From Isoetes engelmannii (lineage: Eukaryota > Streptophyta > Lycopodiopsida > Isoetales > Isoetaceae): DNA of 20,249 bases. Made by a program: the position numbers and the translations under genes. Where the stretch lies: the NCBI GenBank assembly GCA_011763485.2, contig JAANSK020286380.1, forward strand, positions 1 through 20,249, in the 5' to 3' direction. Shown here one piece after another: positions 1-8,760 of the stretch (within the stretch, counting starts at the first letter, position 1; each line of letters starts with the position of its first letter). The notes under the pieces are model-generated. The model made no database searches. It was not told where the DNA came from and was given only the letters and a program-made list of their open reading frames with translations.

Positions 1-46
1 AAATTTTGCATGTTCTTCCTCAACTTTCTGGGAATCCCAGGACCCT

Positions 47-298
47 ATGCCATGCAGTGCGAACAGCTCCGGCAAGGGAAGGGATCCGGAAATCAAACTC
101 CTCTTGGGAATTATGGCCGCAGGAGGATCCTCGACGGATGGGGCGTGCGCAGGGGATGTGGAACGAGAGCGCTTTGGCATTCTGACGGATGGGGCTAGGG
201 CAGGGGATGTGGAACGAGAGCGCTTTGGCATTCTGAAAGGAGAACTGGCAAAATTGGAGGGATCTTCGCGAGCATATAAAGAGGCTGGCATGAATTAA
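47..298 (+). CDS. Unidentified open frame with 51-bp in-frame tandem repeat
   Basis: I do not recognise this 83-residue frame. It contains two adjacent copies of a 17-residue unit (core AGDVERERFGIL) from a 51-bp DNA duplication at 133-234. After the repeat it continues as a charged stretch (KGELAKLEGSSRAYKEAG) and ends at a TAA. The repeat keeps the frame open, so it could be the end of an exon that starts outside the window or a chance frame. It is short, with no known domain. A TAGGGTTT motif lies just after the stop at 304-311. Confidence 0.2.
   Translation: MPCSANSSGKGRDPEIKLLLGIMAAGGSSTDGACAGDVERERFGILTDGARAGDVERERFGILKGELAKLEGSSRAYKEAGMN
133..234 (+). repeat. Two-copy 51-bp direct tandem repeat
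   Basis: Copies at 133-183 and 184-234 both begin GACGGATGGGGC and end CTTTGGCATTCT. They differ only at a few bases near the start of the unit. Since 51 is a multiple of three, the frame at 47-298 is preserved through both copies. Confidence 0.85.
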
Positions 299-318
299 GC
301 TTCGTAGGGTTTAAAAGG

Positions 319-347
319 TAACCTAAAAAAAAAGTTTTATTAGGTTA
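319..347. repeat. Short inverted repeat with A-rich loop
   Basis: TAACCTAA at 319-326 is matched by TTAGGTTA at 340-347 around an A-rich 13-nt loop. It is a small stem of unknown role, directly upstream of the possible exon at 395-616. Confidence 0.4.
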
Positions 348-394
348 GGGGCTGCACGCCCTAATTGGCCACGTTACCTGCTAGTTTGCTTTCA

Positions 395-616
395 GGACCC
401 GCTAAGCCATCTACATATCCTTCAACATGGCAATCACTTGAAGGGCACCACCTTTTTAGTGCAGGAGGATCTTTCTCTAATACAGTTGTGCAAAGTCGGG
501 ATGAGCTTTGCAAAGTAACGGAGGTGCGTCAGCACAAGAAATGGGCAGTTTACAGAGGAGAGGTCGCCATTATTCTAGACCAATGGCCTTCCAATTCGTG
601 GATAGGCTACGTCTAG
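395..616 (+). CDS. Possible terminal exon of an unidentified gene
   Basis: A pyrimidine-rich stretch ending in TTTCAG at about 389-394 resembles a splice acceptor. The frame after it stays open to a TAG at 614-616. The translated end (EVRQHKKWAVYRGEVAIILD, then a tryptophan- and glycine-containing tail) looks protein-like, with alternating hydrophobic and charged residues. It has a faint feel of a CYTH-type beta strand, but far too little is visible to assign a family. The rest of any such gene would have to lie upstream, partly outside the window. It may be a chance frame. Confidence 0.2.
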   Translation, partial: GPAKPSTYPSTWQSLEGHHLFSAGGSFSNTVVQSRDELCKVTEVRQHKKWAVYRGEVAIILDQWPSNSWIGYV

Positions 617-791
617 GTAGCCTCAGTAGCACCATGTTCTCATTAGCATCCATGAACATATATGTATTTATCTGTTTTGTTTTTGTTCTTACTGTGATGG
701 GACTTAGTCCCCGAGTTTCAGTTTAGGCATTTTCCCATTGCGTGCTCCGTCCCATAAGCTCGTAGAGCTTCCCGTGGATCTTAAAAAATTT

Positions 792-909
792 ATCCATCCA
801 TCCGTCCGTCCGTCCGTCCATCCAACCCTCCATCCATCCATCCATCCATCCATCCATCCATCCATCCATCCATCCATCCATCCATCCATCCATCCATCCA
901 TCCATCCAC
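792..909 (+). repeat. (CCAT)n microsatellite with CCGT variants
   Basis: About 118 bp of tetranucleotide repeat. It starts with CCAT and CCGT units, has one imperfect interruption (CCAACCCT) near 823-830, then runs as almost pure CCAT to 909. Open frames over it on both strands, encoding HPSI or MDGW repeats, are by-products of the repeat and not genes. Confidence 0.95.
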
Positions 910-2436
910 CTAGCTATCTGTGGGCACGCATGGAAAAGGTAATACATATTATTTTTGTTTTTGTTGACGATGTCATATTTCTCGTTGACACCGCACATAA
1001 GGAAGATAGTCACGTATAGATCTAAACCTCCACATTAGAACTACCATACCTCAACGCCTATGGAATCATAGTTGTGACAATTCATAGATTCGACCATAGC
1101 AATTCTTGCCATGAAATTTTGATGGCCTTGAAATTTAGGCCCAAAATGATTTGTTTTCAAAAGTTGATCTTCTTTATATGATGTTACGTGGCATTACCAG
1201 TAGTAGGTTGCCGAAAAATGGACGGATAACTGCTGCAAGTCTGAACTTCAAAGTCATTAAAAGTCAAGTAACATTGTTCCACCTCAGTAAGGAATAAAAG
1301 TACTTCTTTTGTACACCACTATCATCAAAGTTTATATTATTCAAGAAAAGTGAGAAGCATAATCAAGATATAATGTGGACTAAAAGCTTCAATTCCACAA
1401 CAGTAAGGCAAGCTTTTCACATGAACGACAACGAAATTTCTTAACGAGATGCTTCACATGAGCTAGATAAGAAGAATTAGGATGTGTTCCCATCAAACGA
1501 CTTTGCCAGATGGCCATGTTCGCCTTTGAAGGCAACTTCAAACGTTTCAAAGCCCAAAACAGATTTTTGAGAAGTCAGGTCCGCAATCCCTATGTTGTCC
1601 AAGTTCGATCACTCCATGACAACTTATTTTTAGTGCGGATCCCCATTAAGACTTGAACTCAGTTCTTTACTTTGCCGCGTTAGTAAATTCAAGGCATTGA
1701 AAGAGCCCTAAATTATGAGCATTTTTATTATAGTCCAATTCCGGGATTCGATTGCTGTGCTATAGGACAAAAGTTTGTTTGCTACCTTTTCCCTGAGCTG
1801 GTTTGGATACGCCCTAAAAGACGCAAACTCCAAGGCAACTTAAGCTTTCAGATCTTGTGCCATGTTAGCCCAATTAGGTTTTGGTAAAACTAATAGGGAT
1901 GGGGTAGATAACAGCCTGGCCAGAGGGCGTTATTGGAAAAAACAAATTGCGGCCCTTATGGCCATGGTCGAAATGGCAAGGACATGTGCCAGCATGTCCA
2001 AGCCATTTTGGCGATGGCCATATGGCACAAACTTTTTTTTCTTTTTTGCAGTAACGCCCGAAGGGCAGGGCATTATCGCCCTTAACGGCCTTGGTTCGAG
2101 AGTTTACAAACTATTGGCATTTCATAAAAATAGAGCATGAATCATATCATAAAAAACAGAGCATGAAACCATAATCATTGCACTGGGATAATTAGAACCT
2201 GGTGCTAGCTATCTGCCATAGCTAGGCCATTTTCGCCATTGCTACAAAAATCTTTCCTAGAAGGCAACTGGTGGAAGAAAGCTTTCTTGAACCTCAGTTA
2301 AAACAAAAATGGTTCGGTCTTGTTTTGGATTACAAGAAGCCATAGCATGCTGCCATATCCTGTTGAATCTGAACCTGCGGTGGAGTTCAAGGACTTAGAA
2401 CATCGTCTGAACATCTTCCAAACATCTGGACGACCT
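910..2436. other. Stretch without recognisable gene
   Basis: No frame in this AT-rich interval looks like a conserved protein. The 92-codon frame at 1862-2140 reads through a GC-richer, palindrome-rich patch (a 7-bp stem GGACATG/CATGTCC near 1979-1999, and several GGCC and GCCC motifs) and resembles no family. A short duplicated phrase CATAAAAA-AGAGCATGAA occurs at about 2123-2141 and 2148-2167. Confidence 0.5.
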
Positions 2437-2816
2437 TCATGAATCTGTAAGAAGATCATATCTTCTCGATGCTACAACAACGACATAAAGAACAAGAAAA
2501 AAGTTGCTCAAGAACTCAAATACTCCTTTGAATCGAGCAAAAAATGGCTCAAATCTAAGCTTGAAGGCCAAGGAACCTAAATCCGCTCTCATATTTACAG
2601 GTGCACATGCGTTAAAGCAAAACGACGAAGTTGGAGGGAGAGAAAGGTGGCAAAGAGTAACATTGCAACTGGGCACGAAAAAGGCCCTAAGGCGTTATGG
2701 ATGTCAGGAATATTATCCTAGGGTGTTACGAGTGTAGTCGTAAATTTATTGGGCCAGTTGTATGTTATTAGGTAGCAACGTCACTGAAACGAAGACCAGG
2801 GCATTAAGGGAGGGGT

Positions 2817-2913
2817 AATGGCCCGGGGGAGGCCATTATGCCCTGTAAGGCCATGGCGAGCCCATTAGGGTGAGCTAGGCCGAGCAGGGCATAATGGCCA
2901 CCCCCGGGCCATT
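2817..2913. repeat. Long hairpin: 29-bp arms, 39-nt loop
   Basis: The left arm 2817-2845 (starting AATGGCCCGGGGG) and right arm 2885-2913 are inverted copies matching at 28 of 29 positions, around a 39-nt loop. The arms are GC-rich in an otherwise AT-rich area. It could be a foldback mini-transposon, a small-RNA-producing hairpin, or a recent inverted duplication. I see no clear target duplication around it. Confidence 0.8.
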
Positions 2914-2931
2914 GGCCCATGTAATAATCGT

Positions 2932-3026
2932 GGGGGAGGCTATTTTACCTGTGATTTACTATGCAAGATGAGTGAGAAATGTGGAGAAGGAAATTACACT
3001 CTAATATGCAATAATAGCCTCGCCCC
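2932..3026. repeat. Second, weaker inverted repeat
   Basis: GGGGGAGGCTATT at 2932-2944 is inverted, with one extra base, at 3013-3026. It sits only 18 bp after the stronger hairpin and shares its GGGGGAGGC composition. The two may come from one inserted element or from repeated inverted duplication. Confidence 0.4.
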
Positions 3027-3106
3027 TATTTTTTTGGCAAATTAAGCAGCCGGGGTTGCCATTGGGCAAAGGAAGGTGCCAAAAAGAGGGTATGGGGATA
3101 GCTCAC

Positions 3107-3389
3107 TAAGGGGGGTTTCCCATGGAACCTCAGACCTGAGTGCTAGATCGGCCCAGGTTTTCTGGGTTCCCATGGATCGGCAGACCTGAAGGTTTTTTCC
3201 TTCCAATCTGGGCCGATTGATGCATAGGAAAAAAATCTCAGCCGATGGATCGATTTTAGGTCCAGAACCTGAGCGGCAAGTAATAGGGATGGAATAGTTT
3301 TTGTGCAGGTCTGAAACCTGATCGGAACCTCAGGGTTGTAGGTATCATCAAAAGCCTCAAGGTTCGACGCCCATGGGAAACCCCCCTAA
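3107..3389. mobile_element. Tourist-like MITE (PIF/Harbinger type)
   Basis: The element is 3110-3386, 277 bp. Its first 16 bases, GGGGGGTTTCCCATGG, are repeated exactly inverted at 3371-3386, and it is flanked by TAA at 3107-3109 and 3387-3389. A 3-bp TAA/TTA duplication with G-rich termini is the signature of PIF/Harbinger elements and their Tourist MITEs. Inside are further inverted phrases (GATCGGCCCAGG near 3148 against CTGGGCCGAT near 3208) and repeated AGACCTGA motifs. There is no coding capacity, so mobilisation would need a transposase from elsewhere. The perfect ends suggest limited decay. Confidence 0.85.
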
Positions 3390-3450
3390 GGTCCAGATTC
3401 CAAATTGCAATTTCACATTTTTAATCTCCAACTTGACATAAATCACCATT

Positions 3451-3590
3451 GCGACGTGGCGAAACGGTTAGTGCATGCACCCAAAAATGGCCGATTTAGG
3501 GTATGGCCTCTCGACATACATTCTGGTGGACTGTGATGAATGCCGCGTTTGAGAAGCGCATCTTTCGCTTTCCATGATACTCACTAAAAC
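3451..3590 (+). mobile_element. Possible tRNA-derived SINE fragment
   Basis: TGGCGAAACGG at 3457-3467 fits the Pol III A-box consensus (TRGYNNARNGG). About 50 nt later TCTCGACATAC (3509-3519) is a weak B-box. No clear A-rich tail or target duplication was found, so the end is arbitrary. It lies about 60 bp after the Tourist-like MITE. It may be a decayed SINE or chance A-box similarity. Confidence 0.3.
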
Positions 3591-3599
3591 GCTTGGCTT

Positions 3600-4740
3600 C
3601 TGAGTTCCTCATCTTTTACGTTGTTATTCGTGTTTTATCATCATCTCTTTTATCAGGTTCTTAAGCTTTCAATGCCGTTTAGTTTCTGTTTCTTTTTTAT
3701 AGTAGTTTGGTCTTGTTTGTTTGTTGATGCTCACAAACTTATGAGCGGATTTGAAGTAGGCTACCACTTTCTTTCTTTTTGTTGGGCAAAGCCGTTGGAA
3801 TGGATTGGATGCCCAGAAATATGCGCATGAATATTCTATTTCTAGGCTATTTTTTCTTATCGAGCCAGGGCCAGGTTAGATTGAAATAAGCTCTCTACTG
3901 CTGGATGCTGTGAAGGAATGGATTTTGTAGTACACAGTATACAGTATCCAGTTTGAGGTTGAAGGTAAGAACTATGTTTTTCTTACAATTCTAGTGCAAC
4001 AATAAATAAAGTTGTTTTCTAATTCCAATTTTAGTTTGTGATTTCATCGTAACAAGGCCTAGTTTTAGAGCTTCAAATATTAGGAACAAAAAAGTCATGG
4101 ATTTGCTTATCAAGGGCAACGAATATATGAAAAAAAATTGAGCAATGTTTTGATTTAGTATGAGATGAATCAGCTGGTATTAATACAACATATATTTGTT
4201 TGCAGTGTAAGATGTGAAGTTTTCGATGCTAGCATTGGGTGTTACAAGGAGCAGCTGGTACGTCCTTTAGGAACCTATGTGATGTAAGATATATAAATTT
4301 GAACTGCATACGTAGTTTAAATTTCAACTTTTCTTCTGTTTCTTATGTTTTTCCTGTTGCAATTCAAGGAAGAGATCAAAAGTTTAAGGCATTTTGCTCT
4401 TGAATCAGGCCATAACCTTAGAATTGCGGGATGTAAATGCGGAAGTCCAAGGATGGTGGAAGCTAAGGATTAGATTTGAAATTTTAAAATCAACAAGAAC
4501 CCTCAGTGATCTAAGGTATTTCTGACCGAAATCAGAAGAAGTTCCATGACTTTGTATGAGCGAAACCTAGACTGAAGGTAGAAATTTAAGTAAGAACTTG
4601 AAGAATAATCCCTAACCCAAACATTAAATCGATCATTTGAATGCATATTACATTGCTTTTGGCAGCTAGGCAGTAATTTTGTTAGTTGCACACGCAACAA
4701 AAGTATTAATAAATTCAATTTTTCTTTTGGTTTGGACACT
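3600..4740. other. AT-rich stretch without recognisable gene
   Basis: I see no conserved protein, RNA gene or clear repeat here. The short frames at 3621-3830 (+) and 4503-4775 (-) have low-complexity, hydrophobic or lysine/leucine-rich translations with no motif and are probably chance. Confidence 0.5.
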
Positions 4741-4747
4741 GCTGGAA

Positions 4748-4953
4748 TTAGTGTTGGGTAAAGTCCGGGGAACACTGTAAATCAATCGGGGGAACACTAT
4801 AAATCAACCTGTCGAAATTGAGGACTATATAAATCAACCGGTTTTTCTATTTAAAGTCAAAAAAAGTTCCATCTCTAAACACAAAATATTATGAGTGATC
4901 AAAGTGACTATAGGAAATTTTTTAATGGGACCTAAAAAGTTTGCCCAACATTA
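4748..4953. mobile_element. Probable 200-bp MITE with TTA target duplication
   Basis: TGTTGGGTAAAGT at 4752-4764 is matched inverted by AGTTTGCCCAACA at 4938-4950 (11 of 13). The putative element 4751-4950 is flanked by TTA on both sides (4748-4750 and 4951-4953). The left end carries degenerate ~22-bp tandem units (GGGGAACACTATAAATCAAC type) from 4767 to about 4840. The TTA duplication suits PIF/Harbinger, but the ends are short and imperfect. Confidence 0.45.
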
Positions 4954-4983
4954 TTGTTGCCAAATCTCGTTGCTCAACTTCGA

Positions 4984-5017
4984 GCAAGATGGACTTTGTT
5001 GCAAGATGGACTTTGTT
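4984..5017 (+). repeat. 17-bp perfect tandem duplication
   Basis: GCAAGATGGACTTTGTT occurs twice in a row, at 4984-5000 and 5001-5017. It is one of several small tandem duplications in this window. Confidence 0.9.
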
Positions 5018-5237
5018 GCAACAATGGAAGATGGCAGCTTCCATCATTACCGCCTTTGCTCGCATCATTGAATAATTTATACAACAATTTTAGTTTCCAA
5101 ACGGATGCCAGGAAGATTAATAATAGGTTGTTTTGCTTCAGTGCACTTGGAGTCCATGGCGGATTTGTGAATTTGGATTTCCCTTCTTTCGTCAGAATTA
5201 TGGGTCGCACATAGCATAGAGTGCTTCCTACGACGAA

Positions 5238-5295
5238 TATAGGAAATCCTATACTTTGATATTATCTATAGGAAATCCTATACCTTGATATTATC
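5238..5295 (+). repeat. 29-bp tandem duplication
   Basis: Two adjacent 29-bp copies (5238-5266, 5267-5295), beginning TATAGGAAATCCTATA, differ at one base. They lie just upstream of the first recognisable Helitron coding sequence. Confidence 0.9.
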
Positions 5296-5419
5296 TATGA
5301 TGAGTCACAGTGCTATGCATGCACGTAATCAAGCAGTGCCATTTCAATGGATTGCGACCATTGGTTTGATTCTTGGTTAAATAAATCCATTTATTCATCA
5401 TCTTCGAACTATAGGAAAC

Positions 5420-6551
5420 ATGCATATGCCATTGGCATATATAACAATTGGAGCTATAGCAAGCGATGAGATTGCGGCCATTGCTGAGATCAACAACACA
5501 GTTGATATTAGGTCTCGTGTCGATGGTTTTTGGGTAAAATACATAAAGCTGGAGACCTACAAATTAATACAGTCTCACACATTGCAATGGTACAGAGCAA
5601 GGTTATTGCATGAAGAACGATTCCAACAACTAGGTCAACTTTGCGGGGAGTACTTAGTTGATATGTACTTGAGAGTTGAGGATACTCGACTGAACTACTT
5701 TAGAACGCCAGGCTTTCGAAGCAGGAGGATACAATATGACGAGGACTACTCTGAGCGGCAGGAGGATACAATATGACGTGGACTACTCTGAGCGAGAGAA
5801 CGATGATCAAAATGACATCATCTTGCCTGCATCGTCCTTGGGGAGCAACAGATGGTGTTCAATGCAAGTAGCAGATGCCTTGGCACTTTCAAGGGCAAAA
5901 GGTCGTCCCACCTTATTCATCACAATGACAACAAATGTAGATTGGCCGGAGATACGAATTGCACTTAAACCAGGACAAAATGCCTTCGATGCCCTTATGG
6001 TGGTTGTTCGATGTTTTCATGGTAGGCTACAATGGTTGAAAGAGTTACTACGAAAATTCTTTCAGCGGATATCATACATGATTCACGTCGTAGAATTTAA
6101 AAAACGAGGATTATTACCCCATGCCCACCTTGTGTTGCGTACGAAACCTGAAATACCAATTGATTGTATTGACGAAATTATTTCCGTTGAACTACCATTG
6201 GACCAGTTCTTCGTGCGCAAGTCCAAAAATTTATGATACACAAGCACACGGAAAGATGCTCTGCAAACAATACCCCTTGTTGCTACAAGTTTCCAAAGCC
6301 TGTGAATTCCACAACATATCTTGATTCAAAGGGTTATGTCCAGTATAGAAGGAGAAATCCAGAGGATATGTGGGTAGTTCTCTATAGTGCATTCTTGCTG
6401 CATGAGTTAGATTGTCATATCACAGTAGACGTCGCATCGACTGTGCATTGTTGTGCATGTGTTCTCCTATCTCTATGGTTACATATACAAAGGGTTTGAT
6501 ACTGCCAATTTTCGAGTAAGCCAAGAGAACCAATATATCGCTCAACCATCA
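5420..6551 (+). pseudogene. Helitron Rep (HUH endonuclease) region, broken
   Basis: 5420-5776 holds the pre-Rep segment ending GEYLVDMYLRVEDTRLNYF, as in Helitron proteins before the catalytic part. The frame 5736-6236 then gives ILPASSLGSNR, GRPTLFITMTTNVDWPEI and VEFKKRGLLPHAHLVL. The two histidines of the HUH metal site are encoded at 6120-6128. From 6233 another frame gives the conserved cysteine/histidine segment and GYVQYRRRNPEDMWVV, LDCHITVDVASTVH. A third frame from 6468 gives YLYGYIYKGF, the expected site of the paired catalytic tyrosines. There are at least three frame changes; the first coincides with a 37-bp duplication at 5721-5794. The cleavage-ligation function is lost in this copy. 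Confidence 0.85.
5721..5794 (+). repeat. 37-bp tandem duplication inside the Rep gene
   Basis: Copies 5721-5757 and 5758-5794, starting GCAGGAGGATACAATATGAC, differ at one base. The unit length is not a multiple of three, so the duplication itself shifts the frame between the pre-Rep and HUH segments. Confidence 0.95.
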
Positions 6552-6554
6552 TAA

Positions 6555-7020
6555 ATGAATGAACAAACACATAATACATCGCAGTCCTTTCCAGTAAATC
6601 TTGAACAAAGAACAGAAACCACGAGAGAATCAACCCGAAACATAATAGTGGAGCAAAGTGCGATACAACCTCCTACAAATGAGATACGAGATCACGTAAG
6701 CGCACGATATTTCTCTGCCATGGAGGCATCATGGAGGATCATGTCGTATCATATAACAGATAAATATCCGTCTATTACCTACCATTGCCCCATACAAAAT
6801 CACTCTTAGACCACTATTCTTTATGACCCCTAGATTCTAAGTTCGATGTTCTTACATACATCCAATACTATGAGCAATATACATTAAGTACATGCAATGG
6901 CAGATCTATTTTGCAACGTGGTGAATACTTAGAACAAGAATGAGTAGGATATGCAAAAAGCATTGTAAAGAAAAGAGTAAAGCAGCCAATTATATGTAGA
7001 ATACATGTCTTACTGCAAAA
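6555..7020 (+). pseudogene. Helitron Rep-to-helicase spacer, broken
   Basis: An in-frame stop at 6552-6554 separates this part from the tyrosine region in the same frame. It contains NEIRDHVSARYFSAMEASWR and then TDKYPSITYHCPIQNH, matching the conserved Helitron segment with the usual RY-SA-EA-WR pattern. After a stop at 6807-6809, another frame gives SKFDVLTYIQYYEQYTL and later CRIHVLLQ before the sequence moves into GEAFYLRQIL at 7024. The order is that of known Helitrons. At least two further interruptions lie here. Confidence 0.8.
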
Positions 7021-8016
7021 ATTGGTGAAGCATTCTACCTGAGACAAATCTTGCAACATCGACCCGTCAGGACATGGGATGAACTGGAAATTGTAAATGA
7101 TCAGCAACATGAAACTTATCGACAAGCTGCAGAAGCACAAGGATTGCTTGGAGCGCATAACGAGGCGATATTAGTTCTGGAAAAAGCAATATCGTTGTCT
7201 ATATATCCCACACAACTGCGGTTTTTATTTGCAACGGTCTTACTTGATCAAGCACCAGCAGTTGAAATATGGCATAAATTTCAAGTACCTATGAGTCGTG
7301 ATATGTTGGACCAATACTCAAACAACGAAGCGGTTGCATTTAATGAGTCCCTCCACCTAATCAACACTATAGTGACGCAACATGGAACTAACATCATGGC
7401 TTTTGGCCTGCAACTACATGCTCGACTCCCAAGAGATGTAATGCATGAGCTTGCTGCTTTTTCTGACCATGATAGATATTTAAATACTACCATGGAGATG
7501 TCAAGCGAAATGAATACTAATCAGTTGGAAATATATAATTATATACCAAATGAGATAGAACTCCCACAAAGCAACCATCCAATATTCGTAAACAGCAAGG
7601 CTGGCACGGGGAAAACATTCCTCCTTGATTGCATATGCTTATTAATACGCGGGAACAAGAACATAGTGCTTCCATGTGGCACCGCAGCACTCGCAGCTCT
7701 CCAATATCCAGGAGGGCGAACTGCAGACTCCCTCTTTCAAATCCCCGTTGTTGAAAACAACGTAGGTTTATATTCGTTGTTAGAACGGGATTCAGGAGCA
7801 GCTCAACTACTTAATGCAGCAAAGGCCATAATTTGGGATGAATTCCCAATGGCTAATAAAGCAGTTATAGAAAGTGTTCACAACCTACTGCAACAATTGT
7901 GTGGAAATAATTTACCTTTCAGAGGAAAGCATTTTATAGGTTCTGGAGATTTTAGGCAGATCGCACCCGTTGTGAAAGGAGGAGACAAGACTACAATAAA
8001 ATCGTCACATCTATAG
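7021..8016 (+). pseudogene. Helitron PIF1-type helicase, N-terminal and motor core
   Basis: This is the best preserved piece, 331 codons open from 7021. In order it shows the helicase-proximal segment (TWDELE, YRQAAEAQGLLG, PTQLRFLFAT), then Walker A SKAGTGKT (7594-7617), Walker B IIWDEF (7828-7845) and motif III GSGDFRQIAPVV (7939-7974). These are the ATP-binding and coupling motifs of PIF1/RecD-like 5'-3' DNA helicases; in Helitrons the domain unwinds DNA during rolling-circle transposition. The frame ends at TAG (8014-8016), where relatives have Leu-Trp, so a TGG to TAG change is likely. No natural ATG is implied; it is an internal part of RepHel. Confidence 0.9.
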
Positions 8017-8760
8017 CAAACATTCCATGTGTTAAAATTAGAACAACAAATACGAAATGCAGGTGATCCAGAACTCTTGTATTATGTTGATAACATAGGG
8101 GAGAATTGGGAAGAACCAGCAGTCCCTCTGGACATATTTGACACAACCACTGAAATTGCGGAAGCAGAGAGCTTTCTCTACCCGGTTGACATCCTGACGA
8201 ATCCAACCCATCAACAAGCACGTCAATAATTTCAACGAGCCATTACACAAGGTTCCCAATCGCGACAAACCATACTACAGTCATGATCATATCAGCGAAC
8301 AAGATGAACCTATTCATGATCACCCTTATGCAACATCGGATTTTCTCAACAACTCCACCCCCTCTGGCATCCCCGATCATGAGCTTAGGCTCAAAATAAG
8401 AGCAATATGCCACATCTTGAAATGCCTTGACACTGAAAAGGGTCTCGTGGAAGATGCAAGAGTCATGATCACTTCAATGCACGACAAGTTCGTAATGGTA
8501 AAAGCATTAGCCTCGAAAACACAATCAAACAGTTGCATATACCCAATTTCGAGGACTGACTTCTTCTATCAACCAGAGAATAGACCATGGACCATCCACA
8601 GACGTCAATTGCCACTACGTCTTGCATAAACGACCACCTTCAATAGTTGCCAGGGACTAACATTAGATCGTGTTGTCCTTGAAGGGAAGATGTGCTCATC
8701 CTATTATCTCCAGATAATACAGCAAAATGTACCGCAAACGTCGTTTATAAGGAGCTCCTC
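8017..8760 (+). pseudogene. Helitron helicase C-terminal half, broken
   Basis: Directly after the 8014-8016 stop the same frame continues QTFHVLKLEQQIRNAGDPEL, then SFLYPVDILTNPTHQQ, ending at 8227-8229. The next segment is read in a different frame, open from about 8213 to 8629: VNNFNEPLHKVPNRDKPYY, SGIPDHELRLKIRAI, GLVEDARVMITS and HRRQLPLRLA. A TAA at 8627-8629 follows. The same frame then continues with FNSCQGLTLDRVVLEG (to 8686), the motif VI region that reads N-S-QGQTL in active PIF1-type helicases. Similarity fades after about 8700, so the C-terminus is lost or diverged. Confidence 0.85.

Larger units (their letters stand above)
5420..8760 (+). mobile_element. Degraded autonomous Helitron, coding core
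   Basis: The successive frames give, in order, the N-terminal Rep region, the HUH motif, the paired-tyrosine region, the Rep-helicase spacer and a PIF1-type superfamily 1 helicase through motif VI. This is the standard RepHel order of a rolling-circle Helitron. Several stop codons and frameshifts interrupt it, so this copy is inactive. No RPA-like gene was seen. I could not place the 5' TC end or the 3' hairpin and CTRR end with confidence, so the true element is probably larger. The spacer and early helicase sequence (GEAFYLRQILQHRP, then TWDELE and PTQLRFLFAT) differ from the HELITRON1-type plant sequence I know. Confidence 0.9.

Noticed and set aside
704-1019. Open frames on both strands across 780-910 (HPSI and MDGW repeats)
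   Set aside because: They are produced by the CCAT microsatellite, which is open in several frames; no real protein.
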